A DNA stretch of 16,859 nt from NCBI GenBank assembly GCA_013054445.1, contig JAAMPI010001266.1, positions 1-16,859 of the forward strand, given 5' to 3'. Both the position numbers and the translations under genes were made by a program. This document shows, in pieces, positions 1 to 10,226 of this stretch (the stretch's first letter is position 1; every line of letters starts with the position of its first letter). The notes below the pieces were generated by a model. It saw nothing but the letters and a program-made list of their open reading frames with translations. It made no database searches and had not been told where the DNA came from. This stretch comes from Cudoniella acicularis. Lineage: Eukaryota > Ascomycota > Leotiomycetes > Helotiales > Helotiaceae.

Positions 1-3000
1 TGAGGGGCGGGATTTCAAGGTGAGGCAGGGATATCGAGGGGTAGCTGCTTGGTATTGATAATAGGTTGGGAAGAGAGCGACAAAGTGGTGAAAAAAGGGA
101 GTAATGTAAGGGAAATAGGGTTGATGAATGAACTCCTAAATTCAAAGTAATTCTCCTCGTTTGGAATATTTTTCGTCTTGATGTGTCTTGATTTTATGAG
201 CAGAGAATATATTTATTCGTAAAACATTATAACAAAATCATCTCTGGCAATCGACTGAATATTTTATATACGCACCTGAATTTCTTCAGTTAAAAAGCTC
301 AAATAACTAAGTCAAAATATACCTAGGTAATGCAATCTTATCTAATCTGAACTCCCACCAAGATTCGAGATCAAAAAGGACTTTCGCAATCGCCTTCTGG
401 AATATTCGAAAAAACACCGCGTTGTTATTATATCATGAATCTGTCATTTATTTCCCTTATCTTATCATCGTGTCTTCCTCCCACCGAGTCAGGTTCTAGA
501 AGGTAACTGTGGTATGATGGCGAGACGGAACTTGTTCTAGATTGGCGAGGCGACCTGGAAGGTGCTTTTTCTGTCTTTGCTCGTGGCAAATAGGTGCATG
601 TGTGTGTTGTTCATGACGTGGTGTCTGGTCTTTGGCTGTTTCCGGGTTTCTGAGTTGAGGGATTTTTATTTGAAGGCGGAGATGGTTAGAAATGTAAAAT
701 AAGCTGTCGTGGTGATGTTGTATTGGGTATACATTTTGATGCGTGGGTAGGTGAATAGGGGTAAAGAGGGAAAATTCGGAGCATTCCTTTTTTCCCGGTT
801 TGTGCTGAATGAAAAGTCAAAGTGAGAGGAGTTTTTGAAACTCTTTCTCGCTCTATGGAGTGAGGCATGGTGAATCCTATCCATGTTCTGTTTTGGTCGC
901 GGTTCCTGATATTTTGGTCTCGTATCCAACAGCCAATTTGAACTGAGATGGGATGTCTTGAATCGCATGTATGATTGAGAGCGGATGTGCCGAAGGTGGG
1001 CTTGTGGTGTTCTCTGCTTCAACTATTTCAAAAGCGATTCAGGTGAAGATAAGGTTGTTGGTCGTCATTCAGTATCGGCAGAAACAAAAGATTATGAAGA
1101 CAAGTAAGATCTTACCTCGTAAATTTGTAAGACTACCCCTCAGGTTGAGCCTTCATCAGCCTTGCTAAAGTAGTGGCTGGAGCAAGTGACGTCTGAGGGT
1201 TTGAATGATTGAAAATCTCTGTGAAATTGGAGTTATAGATTTCGTCGGGGCAAATCTCTGAAAACGCTGTAAACCTGGGTGGGTAGGACAGCAAGAATGG
1301 GCTTCTTGGTCAAATCAGAGTGGAATGCTACTGAAATACGATGGCAAAATTCACACTGCTATCTTTCAATCTGTTTGGAGATCTGAGAAACTTAGCTCAA
1401 CCTCATGATAAACAGTCGAGCCTGACCCAGTTTGGTACCTTGGGTCTATTCTCGACTAACAAACTGACTGGATACTCAAACTATCCAGCTTTGGAGTACG
1501 GTTGTTGTTAATGAAAATCCGGGGGGGGGGGGGAAATAAAAGGGGTGTTCAAATCTACACCATCCGTTCTCCGTGGGAAAATGAAGCAGAACATAACTGA
1601 GCGGGAAAACTGTGCGGTAGGCAGACCCCAATACTGACAGTCATAACAACTTTTAAAGAGATCAGGGAACACAATCAGCCATAATTGGGACTGATCAAGC
1701 ACAAGTTCTTTTCATGTTATAGTATAGCAACGATGTCAAAAATGTAGTAGGGAAAATGCAAAAAGTCACATATTGCGCGCGCATAACAGAAGACTGAAAA
1801 GAAAACAGCTTAATCATATTGTAAATGGATATTACCCAATTGATGAATAGCCTCCGTTCAAGTCACTCAGAGAAAAAGAGATAGGTGAATCGCCGATGAG
1901 ATCACACGCTTGCCCAACAGTCTGAACTGGTATCTCAGCCACAGTTCCCATCTTTACTTGTTCCATCTCCACGCCCGTTTCGAATGTCAATAGTGCAAAT
2001 CAGATCGGCAGTTGGCGTTTTCAAACTTCCCCGCAAACGCCTCCTCCTTTCTTTTGCGCACAGCTTTGTACGCGCGCTCGGTCCAAGGCGATGATGCGCA
2101 TGGGCGAAAATGTACTGAAGCTCAAAATAGTCGAGCACAAGTCTTGAAAGGAGCGCCAAAACTTCAGCGTCTCGCCAGAGAAACCCGCACTGTTTTCGTG
2201 AGTAGGAGGGCACACGAAGTTTCTGAGCTCATGAAGACACGAAACAAAAATACCGTTCTCGCGAGCGGCGTTGTATGTTGTAACTCGCCCGAAATCAGAA
2301 ATAGGGTCTTGTCCCGGAGTAAGACCGCATGAAAGCCATGTCCGACATCCAGGAGAGCAATTTCCTCTTCGCAGCAGCGGCGCTAGAACATGTCGGGGTT
2401 CACATGGCGATCGCTTTTTAAACCTTGAAAAAACCTTGGGAAAAGTGCCAGGGCCCTGGGCGCCGTTGGCCGCTATGTCATGCTACGCTGGCACCGGTCT
2501 CATTGGTCCACGGCTTTATTGAAGCTTAGCCTGGGAGCACTCAACACTGCAGCTCGCTGCAGCGTGCTCTGTTCCTGACTAGAGCGCGGATGCGCCGGGC
2601 CAGTGCAGCAGCAGCTGCCAGATTGTGTTGCCAGTGTGGGACAGCGCGGAAGATCCAGCTGAGAGGGCGAGCAGGATGTTGTGGACTAAGGAGAATAACA
2701 TGAGATGGGATGAGATGAGATGTGACAACAAGAACTGTTATCTGAGCCTGCGAGAGGATGTTGGGGAAGTCGGGATGAACGACGGCGGTTCTTTATGATT
2801 GTTGGACCGGGCGCGAATGGCTTCAGTGAGGAAATGAGCAGGTCAGACAAGATGAGCCGCTGGCGGCATGGCGACCACGCCAATGGCTGATCGGGGCTGT
2901 GCAGTTGTCACTGTTAGTGACACTGACACTGTTGCTCCGGTTGCTTTCTCCATCTAGCATCTCGGGGTTTTGCTAGGGCCAGCTGCTGCTCAACCCATCA

Positions 3001-3790
3001 CGAAGCATCGCCAGGCCCGGAGAGACCTGAAGGCTGGAGGCTGGGGCACTAATTGCCAAGCGCTGAAGCTCCTGAGTCTTGGGCCCTGGAGTCCCTCGAT
3101 CATTTGAATCCTAATGCAATTGGAAGTGCTTGAGGACGAACTCGGAAAGTGGGTAGAAAGAGGCCTCGTACTTTGCTCGTAACCCCGCAGACCCCTTTTC
3201 TAATGCTGGCAACAACAACACGAGAGGGAAATTGGGCTTATCACCCAAAACGGACTAGTCAGGGCAGGAGCGCTTGAGGCCGCAGCTGGTCCCCCGCAAA
3301 TTGCCAGCGCCTGAATTTCTCCGACTGGTTGGTTCACATCAACCTCGTTGGCGCACCACCTCCTTTTTACACCAGGGCTTCGAAGCTTCAACACCTTCCA
3401 CAGGCCGGCAGCGACGTCTAATTTGGCATCCCTCCATAACCCCAGGCCTGAAATAGCAAATAACTAGCCCTAACTGCTGTGTGTTGCAGGTCCAGCTTTA
3501 ACAAAGCTCCTCGCGTGCCCCTTGCCCATGCCATGTTCCCCTCGCCTGGGCCTGCTGCAGTGCTCCCCGCGGTCACCGTCACCGTTTGTTGTCCAGGTCC
3601 AGCGCCTCTCAAATTGCTCCCAAATGACCGAGAGTGCTCCTTTCTTGGCCAGGACCCGCTCTAATCTGCTATACAAACCTCACCCTTTTGCAGCCTCGCC
3701 TGTGCGCGGGCACCAAAATGACCCAAGTTAACCCAACACGTTCTTCTTTGCCGATGCGCGCTATACCGCTGCCGTGCGTGGCCTGTCACC
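1..3790. other. gene-less upstream region
   Basis: No reading frame here has recognisable protein character. The open frames are all short (about 118 codons at most), lie on both strands, overlap one another and lack domain-like composition. The first 500 bases are A+T-rich. From about 2000 to 3500 the base composition becomes more G+C-rich, with promoter-like CT and CAGC tracts near 2540-2640. I see no tRNA, rRNA or repeat array. The left edge could be the 5' flank of a gene beyond the window, but nothing seen proves it. Confidence 0.55.
1521..1533. repeat. G13 homopolymer
   Basis: Thirteen consecutive G residues lie in non-coding DNA. The run length may vary between isolates or be a sequencing uncertainty. 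No function is implied. Confidence 0.9.
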
Positions 3791-3792
3791 GA

Positions 3793-3975
3793 TTCTCTAT
3801 TACCACCTCCACATCCCCATTTCTCAGTCCCTCTTCTTCTCTCTTCCCTCTCGATGCTGATGTTGTGATCCTCCCCCGACGTCGCCGTACATTCGTTTCC
3901 ATCCACACCACCGCTTCACTCTTTCAGCGGGCATTCGTTACCTTCGATACTTCACACAAACGAAGATTAATCTCT
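3793..3975 (+). promoter_or_regulatory. pyrimidine-rich leader/promoter of the btgE-like gene
   Basis: The stretch before the btgE-like start is strongly C/T-rich on the coding strand (runs such as CCCTCTTCTTCTCTCTTCCCTCTC near 3829-3852). CT-rich tracts like this are common near transcription starts of well-expressed genes in filamentous ascomycetes. No clear TATA box is visible. The ATG at 4028 has an A at -3. The exact transcription start cannot be placed from sequence. Confidence 0.4.
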
Positions 3976-4027
3976 ACGTCGATCTGACTCTATTACATTC
4001 TAAGCAAAGAAAAGGTCAATTTTTAGG

Positions 4028-5816
4028 ATGAAGGCTGGAGTTCTTGCAATCGCTGCGGCGATTGTGGTAGGCGTCAGTGCCAGACAAAACCATGCAGAGC
4101 GCCGCCACGCGCATGAGATATTCCACTATGAGAGGGGCGTGAAGGGAACTGGTGCATATGGAACTGGTCATGGAACTGGAAAGCACACCGGGACTGGCTT
4201 CAGCGCGGCTGAGACTTGCGGCTGCAGCCACCATCTATACCACCATCACTGGAGAAGGAACCCGTATGTTGAATTTTTATTTTTATTTTCGAGATATGAA
4301 TTTCGTGGAGAGGTGTTAACAATATCTAGTTTACTTCCCTCCTCCTCCCGCGACTTCAATGCTCCCTTCGCCATCCTCTTTTTCTTCGCCAGCACCATCT
4401 CCATCCACTACATCAACCATAGCTGCCGTTGTTGTGCCAGTGCCAACAAGCTCGTCTATCCCCTCTCCTACACCAGTAGTTGTCCCAACACCATTGGCGA
4501 CCACGTGCCCAACTCCCGGTGTTTACACTATCCCAGCGACGACCCTCACCCTCACCTCATCCACTACCGTCTGTGCTCCCGCTTCAACAGCTCTCACTTC
4601 TGGTACTAACACCTACGGTGGTGTCACGACTATTGTTAGCACGGCTACAACTGTTGTGTGCCCATTCGCGACTGTTTCAAGTTCCGGAACCGTTGTTACT
4701 AGCATTATCTTGACCACCACATATGTGTGCCCCTCCGCCGGTACATATACCATTGCTCCCTCAACCACTGCCGTATCGACTTCCACTGTCTTGGTCTACC
4801 CAACCCCTGCCTCGTACGCTCCAGGAACCTACACACAGGCGGAAATTGTGACCACCATCACAGAGACCGACTACGTGATTTTCTGCCCGTTCACCTCCCC
4901 AGCTCCTGTGGCGACTTCTTCTTCCGCAGCAGTTGTCGTTTCAGTTGCATCAGCACCAGCACCCGCATCTACCAGCTCCGCAGCACCAGTTCAATCTTCA
5001 TCCAGCAGCGGAAACTCAGGATCTCTTGGAACGTCCGGAAACCAGTGGGCTATTACCTACTCACCCTATACCAGCAGTGGAGCTTGCAAGGCTGCTTCTG
5101 ATGTTTCCACTGATATTGCCCTCATTGCCTCTAAAGGCTTCAAGGCCGTCCGAATTTACAGCACTGATTGCTCTGGTCTCCCGAATGTCGGGTCCGCCTG
5201 CCAAGCTAATGGATTGAAACTGATTTTGGGTATCTTTATCAGCGACACTGGTATTTCAGGTGCTCAACAACAAGTCACCGACATCATCAGCTGGGGCCAA
5301 TTCAGCTTGGTAGAGCTCATCGTTATTGGTAACGAGGCTGTTTTCAACGGTTATTGTTCCGCCAGTGACCTGGCCGCCTTCATCACCGACTGCAAGTCTA
5401 AGTTCAGCGCCGCTGGTTACAGTGGACAATGCACCACTACCGAGCCTCTCAACACCTGGCAAGCAAACACCGGCGCTCTCTGCGGTGCTGTTGACGTTGT
5501 TGGTTGCAACATTCACCCCTTCTTCAACTCTGGAATCAGCGCCTCAGATGCCGGGTCCTTCACCGCGTCCCAACTCCAAATCGTCGATGGTCTCTGCTCA
5601 GGCAAGTCCGGAATCAACTTGGAGACCGGATGGCCCTCCCAAGGTTCTTGCAACGGTGCCGCGTGCCCTGGTTCATCCGAGCAAGCCACTGCCGTTAAGG
5701 CCATCACTGATGCAGTCGGAGGAAAGAGTGTCATGTTCTCATTCACCAACGACCTGTGGAAGACCCCCGGAGAGTTCGACTGCGAGCAATACTGGGGTGC
5801 CATCGACCTCTTCTAG
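4028..5816 (+). CDS. btgE: GH17 cell-wall beta-1,3-glucan hydrolase, btgE-like, with apparent frameshift
   Basis: This is a secreted family-17 glycoside hydrolase expected to act on beta-1,3-glucan in the wall (SCW11/btgE type). Exons are 4028-4263 and 4330-5816; allowing for one surplus base the product is about 573 aa. Residues 1-18 form a hydrophobic signal peptide, followed by the RRHAHEIFH segment usual in this family and Gly/Thr-rich GTG repeats. Next comes a Ser/Thr/Pro-rich, probably O-glycosylated region with family motifs (CPTPGVYTIPATT, CPSAGTYTIAPSTT, VLVYPTPASYAPGTYT). The GH17 domain covers about 317-573, with the acid/base Glu in IVIGNEA (about 414) and the nucleophile Glu in LETGWPSQG (about 510). 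The N-terminal frame reads to ETCGC (4225), but the family motif ATIYTTITGEGT continues one base out of frame from 4227. Surplus base 4226 or an unusual small intron would explain this. The family call is secure; the N-terminal model is uncertain. Confidence 0.9.
4264..4329 (+). other. intron 1 of the btgE-like gene (66 bp)
   Basis: The donor is GTATGT at 4264, there is a branch-like GTTAAC at 4315-4320, and the acceptor is CTAG ending at 4329. Splicing joins ...ITGEGT through a split Leu codon to YFPPPPATSMLPSP, restoring the continuous family sequence. Reading through the intron gives sequence unlike the family. Confidence 0.85.
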
Positions 5817-6772
5817 ATTACTCTCTCGATCCTTGCTCTCCGCCGAGCAACATCCATCTGTTCATTTGTCATCGTCAAGTGACAAATTAATCGGATTCAA
5901 AATACCATAATCAATCAGCCACACTTTTCTTTTGTTGCGAAATGGATAAAAGGAAATAACTTTATTGTAATTATAACATTTTGATTTGGTTTGATCAGGA
6001 TGAGATGAAAATGACGAAACAAAGAAAATCTTGTGTTGGAAGAAATGGGATGAGCTAGTTTTAGGGGGAAGAGGGAGTGCAGTGGAGTACTTGGATTGGA
6101 TGATGATTGATTTTGTCAAGTAAATACCACACAATTGCGCATATTGTTTCTTGTCTAAGTAGTTAATGAAGAAAGATATGGAGCGCAGTTAGCCATTTTT
6201 TCACTTGTTTTGTGCTTTTGGATATCGTATTTCGTATTTTTGGGGAGCAGAGCGTTTTATCAGATGCTACTGGGAGGTTATCTTGGCAAGGAGAGGGGAA
6301 AGATATCGCTGCTTGAGTCTTGTATATTGCATTGCGTTATATTTTAATTCCTAGTGTCTATTACCTTATCACCCTTATATACCCAGCAGAATGCCAATTT
6401 TTCATTTGATGGCATTTCCATCTCTTCTGATGCCTAGTGCCTTGTGACCTTTCTACTATACCGGTATATTTTCTTCTCTAAAATTTTGTTCGAATAATGA
6501 CCATAACCTAGCGGGTCTTTAGATATAACGTCTATCCGTGCGTGCCGAAAAACCCGGTATGCCGAAAATTTATTATAGTTTGGGGGTCTTAAATCCCTAC
6601 TATATAAATATATAAAGCTATGATCTGTTCGCTATTGTTCTTTAGCTATTTCTCTATAAGGGCTTGACTTGTACTTAGAAAATTAATATAGTTTGGCTAT
6701 ATTGTCGATCATCTTGTTAAGAGCGTTAAAAGCTATTATAACTATTACCCCCTGCTTTATTATAACTATTAA
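5817..6772. other. 3' flank of the btgE-like gene, non-coding
   Basis: No gene is recognised. The first part should hold the 3' UTR; A+T-rich stretches near 5885-5980 could carry the poly(A) signals. From about 6480 the sequence becomes A+T-rich and repeat-like, leading into the transposase remnant. A 13-bp direct repeat (ATTATAACTATTA) occurs at 6735-6747 and 6759-6771. Confidence 0.5.
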
Positions 6773-6970
6773 CCTGTTCCCGGAATTCGGGGCCGCGCTA
6801 TAGAGCTTCTATTAAAGGCGCGTGCTGCGAAAGAGGTCGCCAAGGGCATCGGAAAAGGTGGTCGGAAGCGTAAAATTGCTGCGCAAGAGGCAGAGGAGCC
6901 AGAGCTAGAAGTGGCGCGGATAATCGATACGCCAGTGCTATGGAGGGCACCAGTTACGCGGATGATATGA
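6773..6970 (+). pseudogene. C-terminal remnant of a pogo/Fot1-type transposase
   Basis: An open frame runs from just after a TAA (6770-6772) to a TGA at 6968-6970. It encodes about 65 residues rich in Ala, Arg, Lys and Glu (GRAIELLLKARAAKEVAKG, then GGRKRKIAAQEAEEPE) and ends WRAPVTRMI-stop. In my knowledge of the family, a basic/acidic Ala-rich helix followed by a WRAPVxRM-like end is typical of fungal pogo/Fot1 DDE transposases. The catalytic and DNA-binding parts are absent: upstream is A+T-rich sequence without a matching frame. No terminal inverted repeat pair was found. This is dead debris, recognised from its tail only. Confidence 0.55.
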
Positions 6971-7579
6971 GACTGTTACATGAAAGAATAGAGAATCGAT
7001 TCTCACTTCCTTTAGTTCGGATTTGGTTTTTAGAGGCAGGAAATCGGATATAATTAATGTTCGTAGCATTCTCGGCTTAATAGAAGAAGATGGAGTTATG
7101 GTTCGTCTGCAAGTCATTAGCAAGCAGTCTTTATGTCAAGGCCAGACTCTTAACTTAAATGTTTGACAAGGTTGGATCACTCAAGTAAAGTACCGGAATG
7201 GCCAAATAGGGATAAGAAGCAAAGCGGAGGAGACGACGTGCCTATCTTCAATACTAGCCACTTGAGGATGCTTCTTTATCGACCTTTATCAAAACACCTT
7301 TCACGCTGCCCCGCGACTTGAGTACTATACAGCTTTCGACCGGCCCGTCCATCTGCGCTTGATCTCCTTAGAGCTTCCTAATCCACATCGTCCCTTGCCC
7401 CTTATAGCTTTTAGAAGCTCTCTCAACCCAAATCCCTAAACTCGTTAAGCATTGTGTCGAGGCAGTGTGTCAGAGTGTTTTCCCCAGGGAACGATATTAA
7501 TTGGACCTCGATGTACAGTAGTCTGGTCAAGAATCCTACTTACACGTTAATGACTACCTACATGATTATTCGGCGTACT
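6971..7579. other. non-coding stretch
   Basis: No gene is recognised on either strand. The only structured item seen is a perfect 14-bp palindrome, GAGAATCGATTCTC, at 6991-7004, just past the transposase stop. It could be part of the old element or chance. Confidence 0.5.
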
Positions 7580-7876
7580 TTACCATAAAGTTTCAGCCTT
7601 TTTTACTTGATAGCAATACAACTCAACATCCTCTAATTTGGGTGGGACATCATGGTAATTGCAGTCAACCAAGACGTGGCACCTGGCGCTGTCGTTAAGA
7701 ATCTCTCCTTGGGCATGTAGGAAGTCCTTCTCATGATCGAACTCGCGACCTAATATTATCGAGCATGCTGCTCTGGCGACGACGAAGTTCTTTTGTATCG
7801 GCTCTCCCGGAATCATGTTTGTTCGAAATTGGATAAAGATACGACAAGCCATTTTCGTGTTTGTGTATTTTGAGGT
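7580..7876 (-). pseudogene. broken reading frame with faint retropepsin-like character
   Basis: The minus strand carries an open frame ending at 7580, with a Met codon at 7850-7852 and open sequence upstream (HTSKYTNTK) into 7876. Its 90 residues look protein-like: FIQFRTNMIPGEPIQKNFVV, then ACSIILGREFDHEKDFLHAQ, then CHVLVDCNYHDVPPKLEDVE. A beta-strand-like FVV segment followed by IILGREF resembles the second half of clan AA (retroviral-type) aspartic protease folds, but no D-S/T-G active site is visible in this frame, so the link is weak. It reads in the same direction as repeat copy 1 at 7911-8141, and a frame change separates the two. It may be the inside of a degraded retroelement or a fragment of an unknown fungal gene. 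Confidence 0.3.
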
Positions 7877-7910
7877 GTGTGATGAGCAATGCTTCGGTGG
7901 GAGTGAAAAT

Positions 7911-8141
7911 TATTGGATTTGGTCGACTCCAGCTGGTCGGATGAGTGGTATCATCAATACAAGCAATAGCAACACAGGGATCGTCCGGAGGGCTCAATTG
8001 GGGTAAATCAAGTATATTATCAACTGTACAGAATCAAAGATCAGGTCGTCGGGCCATATCTCTAGACTACAAGTGAGACGTGCCCTAAAGCACGTGCTAG
8101 GTGCCATAGGAGCCTCAGGCTGCCAGGCACACACTTCAACA
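7911..8141 (-). repeat. 231-bp inverted repeat, copy 1
   Basis: The reverse complement of this segment matches 12401-12632 with three substitutions and one single-base indel (about 98% identity). Read on the minus strand it starts TGTTGAAGTG and ends CCAAATCCAATA. Similarity stops abruptly at both ends. The TG start is LTR-like, but no matching CA end is seen. Relative to copy 2, two of the three substitutions are CpA/TpG to TpA changes, the kind RIP makes. It carries one CACGTG site (8091-8096). Confidence 0.9.
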
Positions 8142-8811
8142 GTATCTTTCCCTTACTAGCCCCCCGTGTCCTGAGCCATTCGGTGCGCCGCGCGCATCAT
8201 CACCCGAGACCCGTTGCCGGGTCCTGGGATGTTTCCATGTGAAGCTCGTAAGCGACTCGGGTTCCTTGGTGGCGCCGGCAACAGAACTGGATATGGACAA
8301 TCGCCCGGCCGGAATCCAGATTTGTGTTACACGAGTTCAGGGAATACTTAGGATGCACAGGTCGTATTAATGTTCGGAAGATTAGGCTTNNAAAAAAGCT
8401 ATCTAATGTCGTTTTAGACATCTTGATCGCTTGCGCTTGTGGTCCCTGGAGCAGGATGAGAGGTTCGCAAATAAACTCTCTCATGGTCGGAGGTCGATTC
8501 CGTGGACCATCGCCACGTCATGAAGTCCACCAAATTTGGAGGCGCTAACTAACAATCGACCGTTGTGAAAAATTCTGAACCACTGCATCGAACCAAATAG
8601 TAAGAAAACCCAGTTTCTTGCCCAGGAACCCAGATCAGGGACCCTGGTGCTCTACACTTGCGTATCGCCTCCCCGAACTCGTCGAGCTCGGCAGTGTCGC
8701 AATTCCGCTGCACTGGCTCTGCGGATTCGTCGATCTCAGTAGTGTAGCAGTCATCCGTATCCTTCATGGTGACAGTGACCCAACCACTATACAAACCCTA
8801 CCACTTCTGTC
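8142..8811. other. gene-poor stretch with an assembly gap
   Basis: Short open frames exist on both strands (for example 8200-8484 minus and 8549-8794 minus), but they are not recognised and do not have convincing protein character. Two undetermined bases lie at 8390-8391, so frames across that point are unreliable. Confidence 0.45.
8390..8391. other. two undetermined bases (NN)
   Basis: The sequence reads N at these two positions, directly before an A run. This is probably a local assembly ambiguity; the true gap length may differ from 2. Confidence 0.95.
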
Positions 8812-9249
8812 TTAAGTGCTTCTCATAACCTCTTTTGAGATCCCATACCCATCTCCCAACTTCGCAGTGCGTTCCTCCAAAAACCTTCGCTGCCTTCTCG
8901 TAGCCGCAGGTTCCATCGCAATAGCCTCAGCCTCGGAGTCAGCAAGACCATTGACCACAACTGGGGAAAAGATCCTCTCGATTCCCCTAACAATGTGGCG
9001 CTCAATCACTTGAGAGCCGGTAACAGTCAACCTCTCATCGCCACTCAAGCACGTCGGCAAGTATTGGCAGAAAACGTTCCGAGATTGCAAGTCTTGTTCG
9101 TTCCAGCTCTGGGTCGATGCTCTCTGCTCATAAGTCGATTGATACTGAACAAAACACCTCGGAAACTTGAGGTTTTGACCTCTGTTTTCTGAGGGGTTCC
9201 GTTTTGCGCTAATCGGATTAATATATCTTCTGCCTTGGCCTCGCCTTTC
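8812..9249 (-). pseudogene. C-terminal (GED) fragment of a dynamin-like GTPase
   Basis: The minus-strand frame is open from a TAG at 9250-9252 down to a TAA at 8812-8814. The part below about 9012 reads SQVIERHIVRGIERIFSP, then NGLADSEAEAIAMEPAATRR, then RQRRFLEERTAKL, then GISKEVM. This order (VERH-helix, IFSP, EAEAIAxEP, RQRxFLEER) matches the GTPase effector domain that ends fungal dynamin/Mx-like proteins, where it folds back on the stalk and helps oligomerisation. The stop lies close to the natural C-terminus. The GTPase domain and stalk should lie above 9250 on this strand, but that DNA is A+T-rich without a frame, so the gene is truncated. Residues encoded at 9013-9249 are open but not clearly dynamin. 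The domain call is from memory of the family. Confidence 0.5.
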
Positions 9250-10226
9250 CTATTCTTCGTCTCGATCTACGTATTCTTGCTTTAAAGTACGCAAATTTTA
9301 CTCTCGCCGGCCTTACTCTTATTAGAGGTAGTACAATATAAATTAATTGAATCCAAAAATAAAGCTATTCTTAACTATCTATATCCTCTTAATTAACTAT
9401 ATCTTTCTATATTGCGATTATATTCCGTATAATAGAGTTCATTGTAGATTCTGCCTAACACATTAATGAGCTTCCATATATCGATGCCTATTTGTAAGCC
9501 TTAATGCAACTAGTTCGACGTCGGCACCTCGAAATGAGCACTTTCTATTTCACTCTTTGGACTTGAGCTGTTACTGCTTAAGCAGGTAAGTTCAAGGAAA
9601 TGAGCTAGTTAGATACGAGCCTGAAGTGGTGAGTTAGGGCCCTGTTTGGGCTCCTTGGTTATAACTGCTTTCGCCAGTTAGAATTAGAAAATGGTTTAAC
9701 GAATTTTGAGGAGCCCATTTTGGATCCCTCTTTTATAGTCGCATATAGTAATTCTGCCTCAGAGTCTAACAAATATCACTAACTCAACGTTATCTTATAC
9801 GAAATATAAGCTTATTTTACTTAGCAATTATTTGAACTTCTTTAGTACAAGAACGCGAAACTAATTATACTTTCGCTACTCTATTATACCAAGCCATAAT
9901 AATCTATCAAAGAGGACATTAGAGATGGCCTTCCGAAATTTGGGCTCCCTCTTCACATTCTACGATTCACGCAAGCAAAGGAACATTTTAGCGTTTAGCA
10001 CCAAGTACGAACTGCTATTCGCCGTGAAAATAATCCTTTATCGTTACTATCAATAATATTATAACACGCTGTGACAGTACTAGGCAGATCTTGTAGCATA
10101 TTATTGATACCAAATCCTCTCTAACGAGTATTGGAAAGCCCTCAAACTTGCCATGTACAGAAATTTGCGCGCCCTCGGCACATACTACAATATTACTTCC
10201 TCTCTGATCACTTTGCCGGAGTTATA
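9250..10226. other. A+T-rich gene-less stretch with repeat debris
   Basis: No gene is recognised. The sequence is A+T-rich with many stops in all frames, consistent with degraded transposon DNA, but CpA and TpG are still present, so decay is milder than at the right edge of the window. It contains a small MITE-like inverted repeat (9636-9729) and a related GGGCTCC motif near 9942. Confidence 0.5.
9636..9729. mobile_element. 94-bp MITE-like inverted repeat
   Basis: The left arm AGGGCCCTGTTTGGGCTCCT (9636-9655) and right arm (9709-9729) pair imperfectly: outer AGGG with CCCT, and inner GGGCTCCT (9648-9655) with AGGAGCCC (9709-9716). Short elements beginning near GGGCCCTGTTTGG are often hAT-derived MITEs in fungi and plants. 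No matching 8-bp target duplication is visible, so the exact ends and the superfamily are uncertain. Confidence 0.35.

Noticed and set aside
666..1022. Minus-strand 118-codon open frame
   Set aside because: Its composition (rich in His, Arg, Ser, Thr) and lack of motifs look random, and overlapping frames of similar quality exist. Not supported as a gene.
2012..2522. Plus-strand open frames of 106 and 83 codons
   Set aside because: No recognisable domain, overlapping frames on both strands, and a composition explained by local G+C content.
3634..3987. Plus-strand 117-codon open frame before the btgE-like gene
   Set aside because: It follows the CT-rich leader and gives Ser/Pro/Leu-rich low-complexity sequence. 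More likely promoter/UTR.
5256..5803. Minus-strand open frames (86 and 96 codons) opposite the GH17 domain
   Set aside because: They are antisense shadows of a strongly conserved coding exon.
8480..8500. tRNA B-box-like GGTCGATTCC
   Set aside because: It lacks the GGTTC core, and no matching A box or cloverleaf arms are visible nearby. I found no tRNA in the window.
8200..8548. Open frames on both strands crossing the NN bases
   Set aside because: They span undetermined bases and show no recognised motif, so the frames are unreliable.
8549..8794. Minus-strand 81-codon open frame after the dynamin fragment
   Set aside because: It needs a non-ATG start at its annotated end, shows no domain, and follows the natural stop of the dynamin tail.
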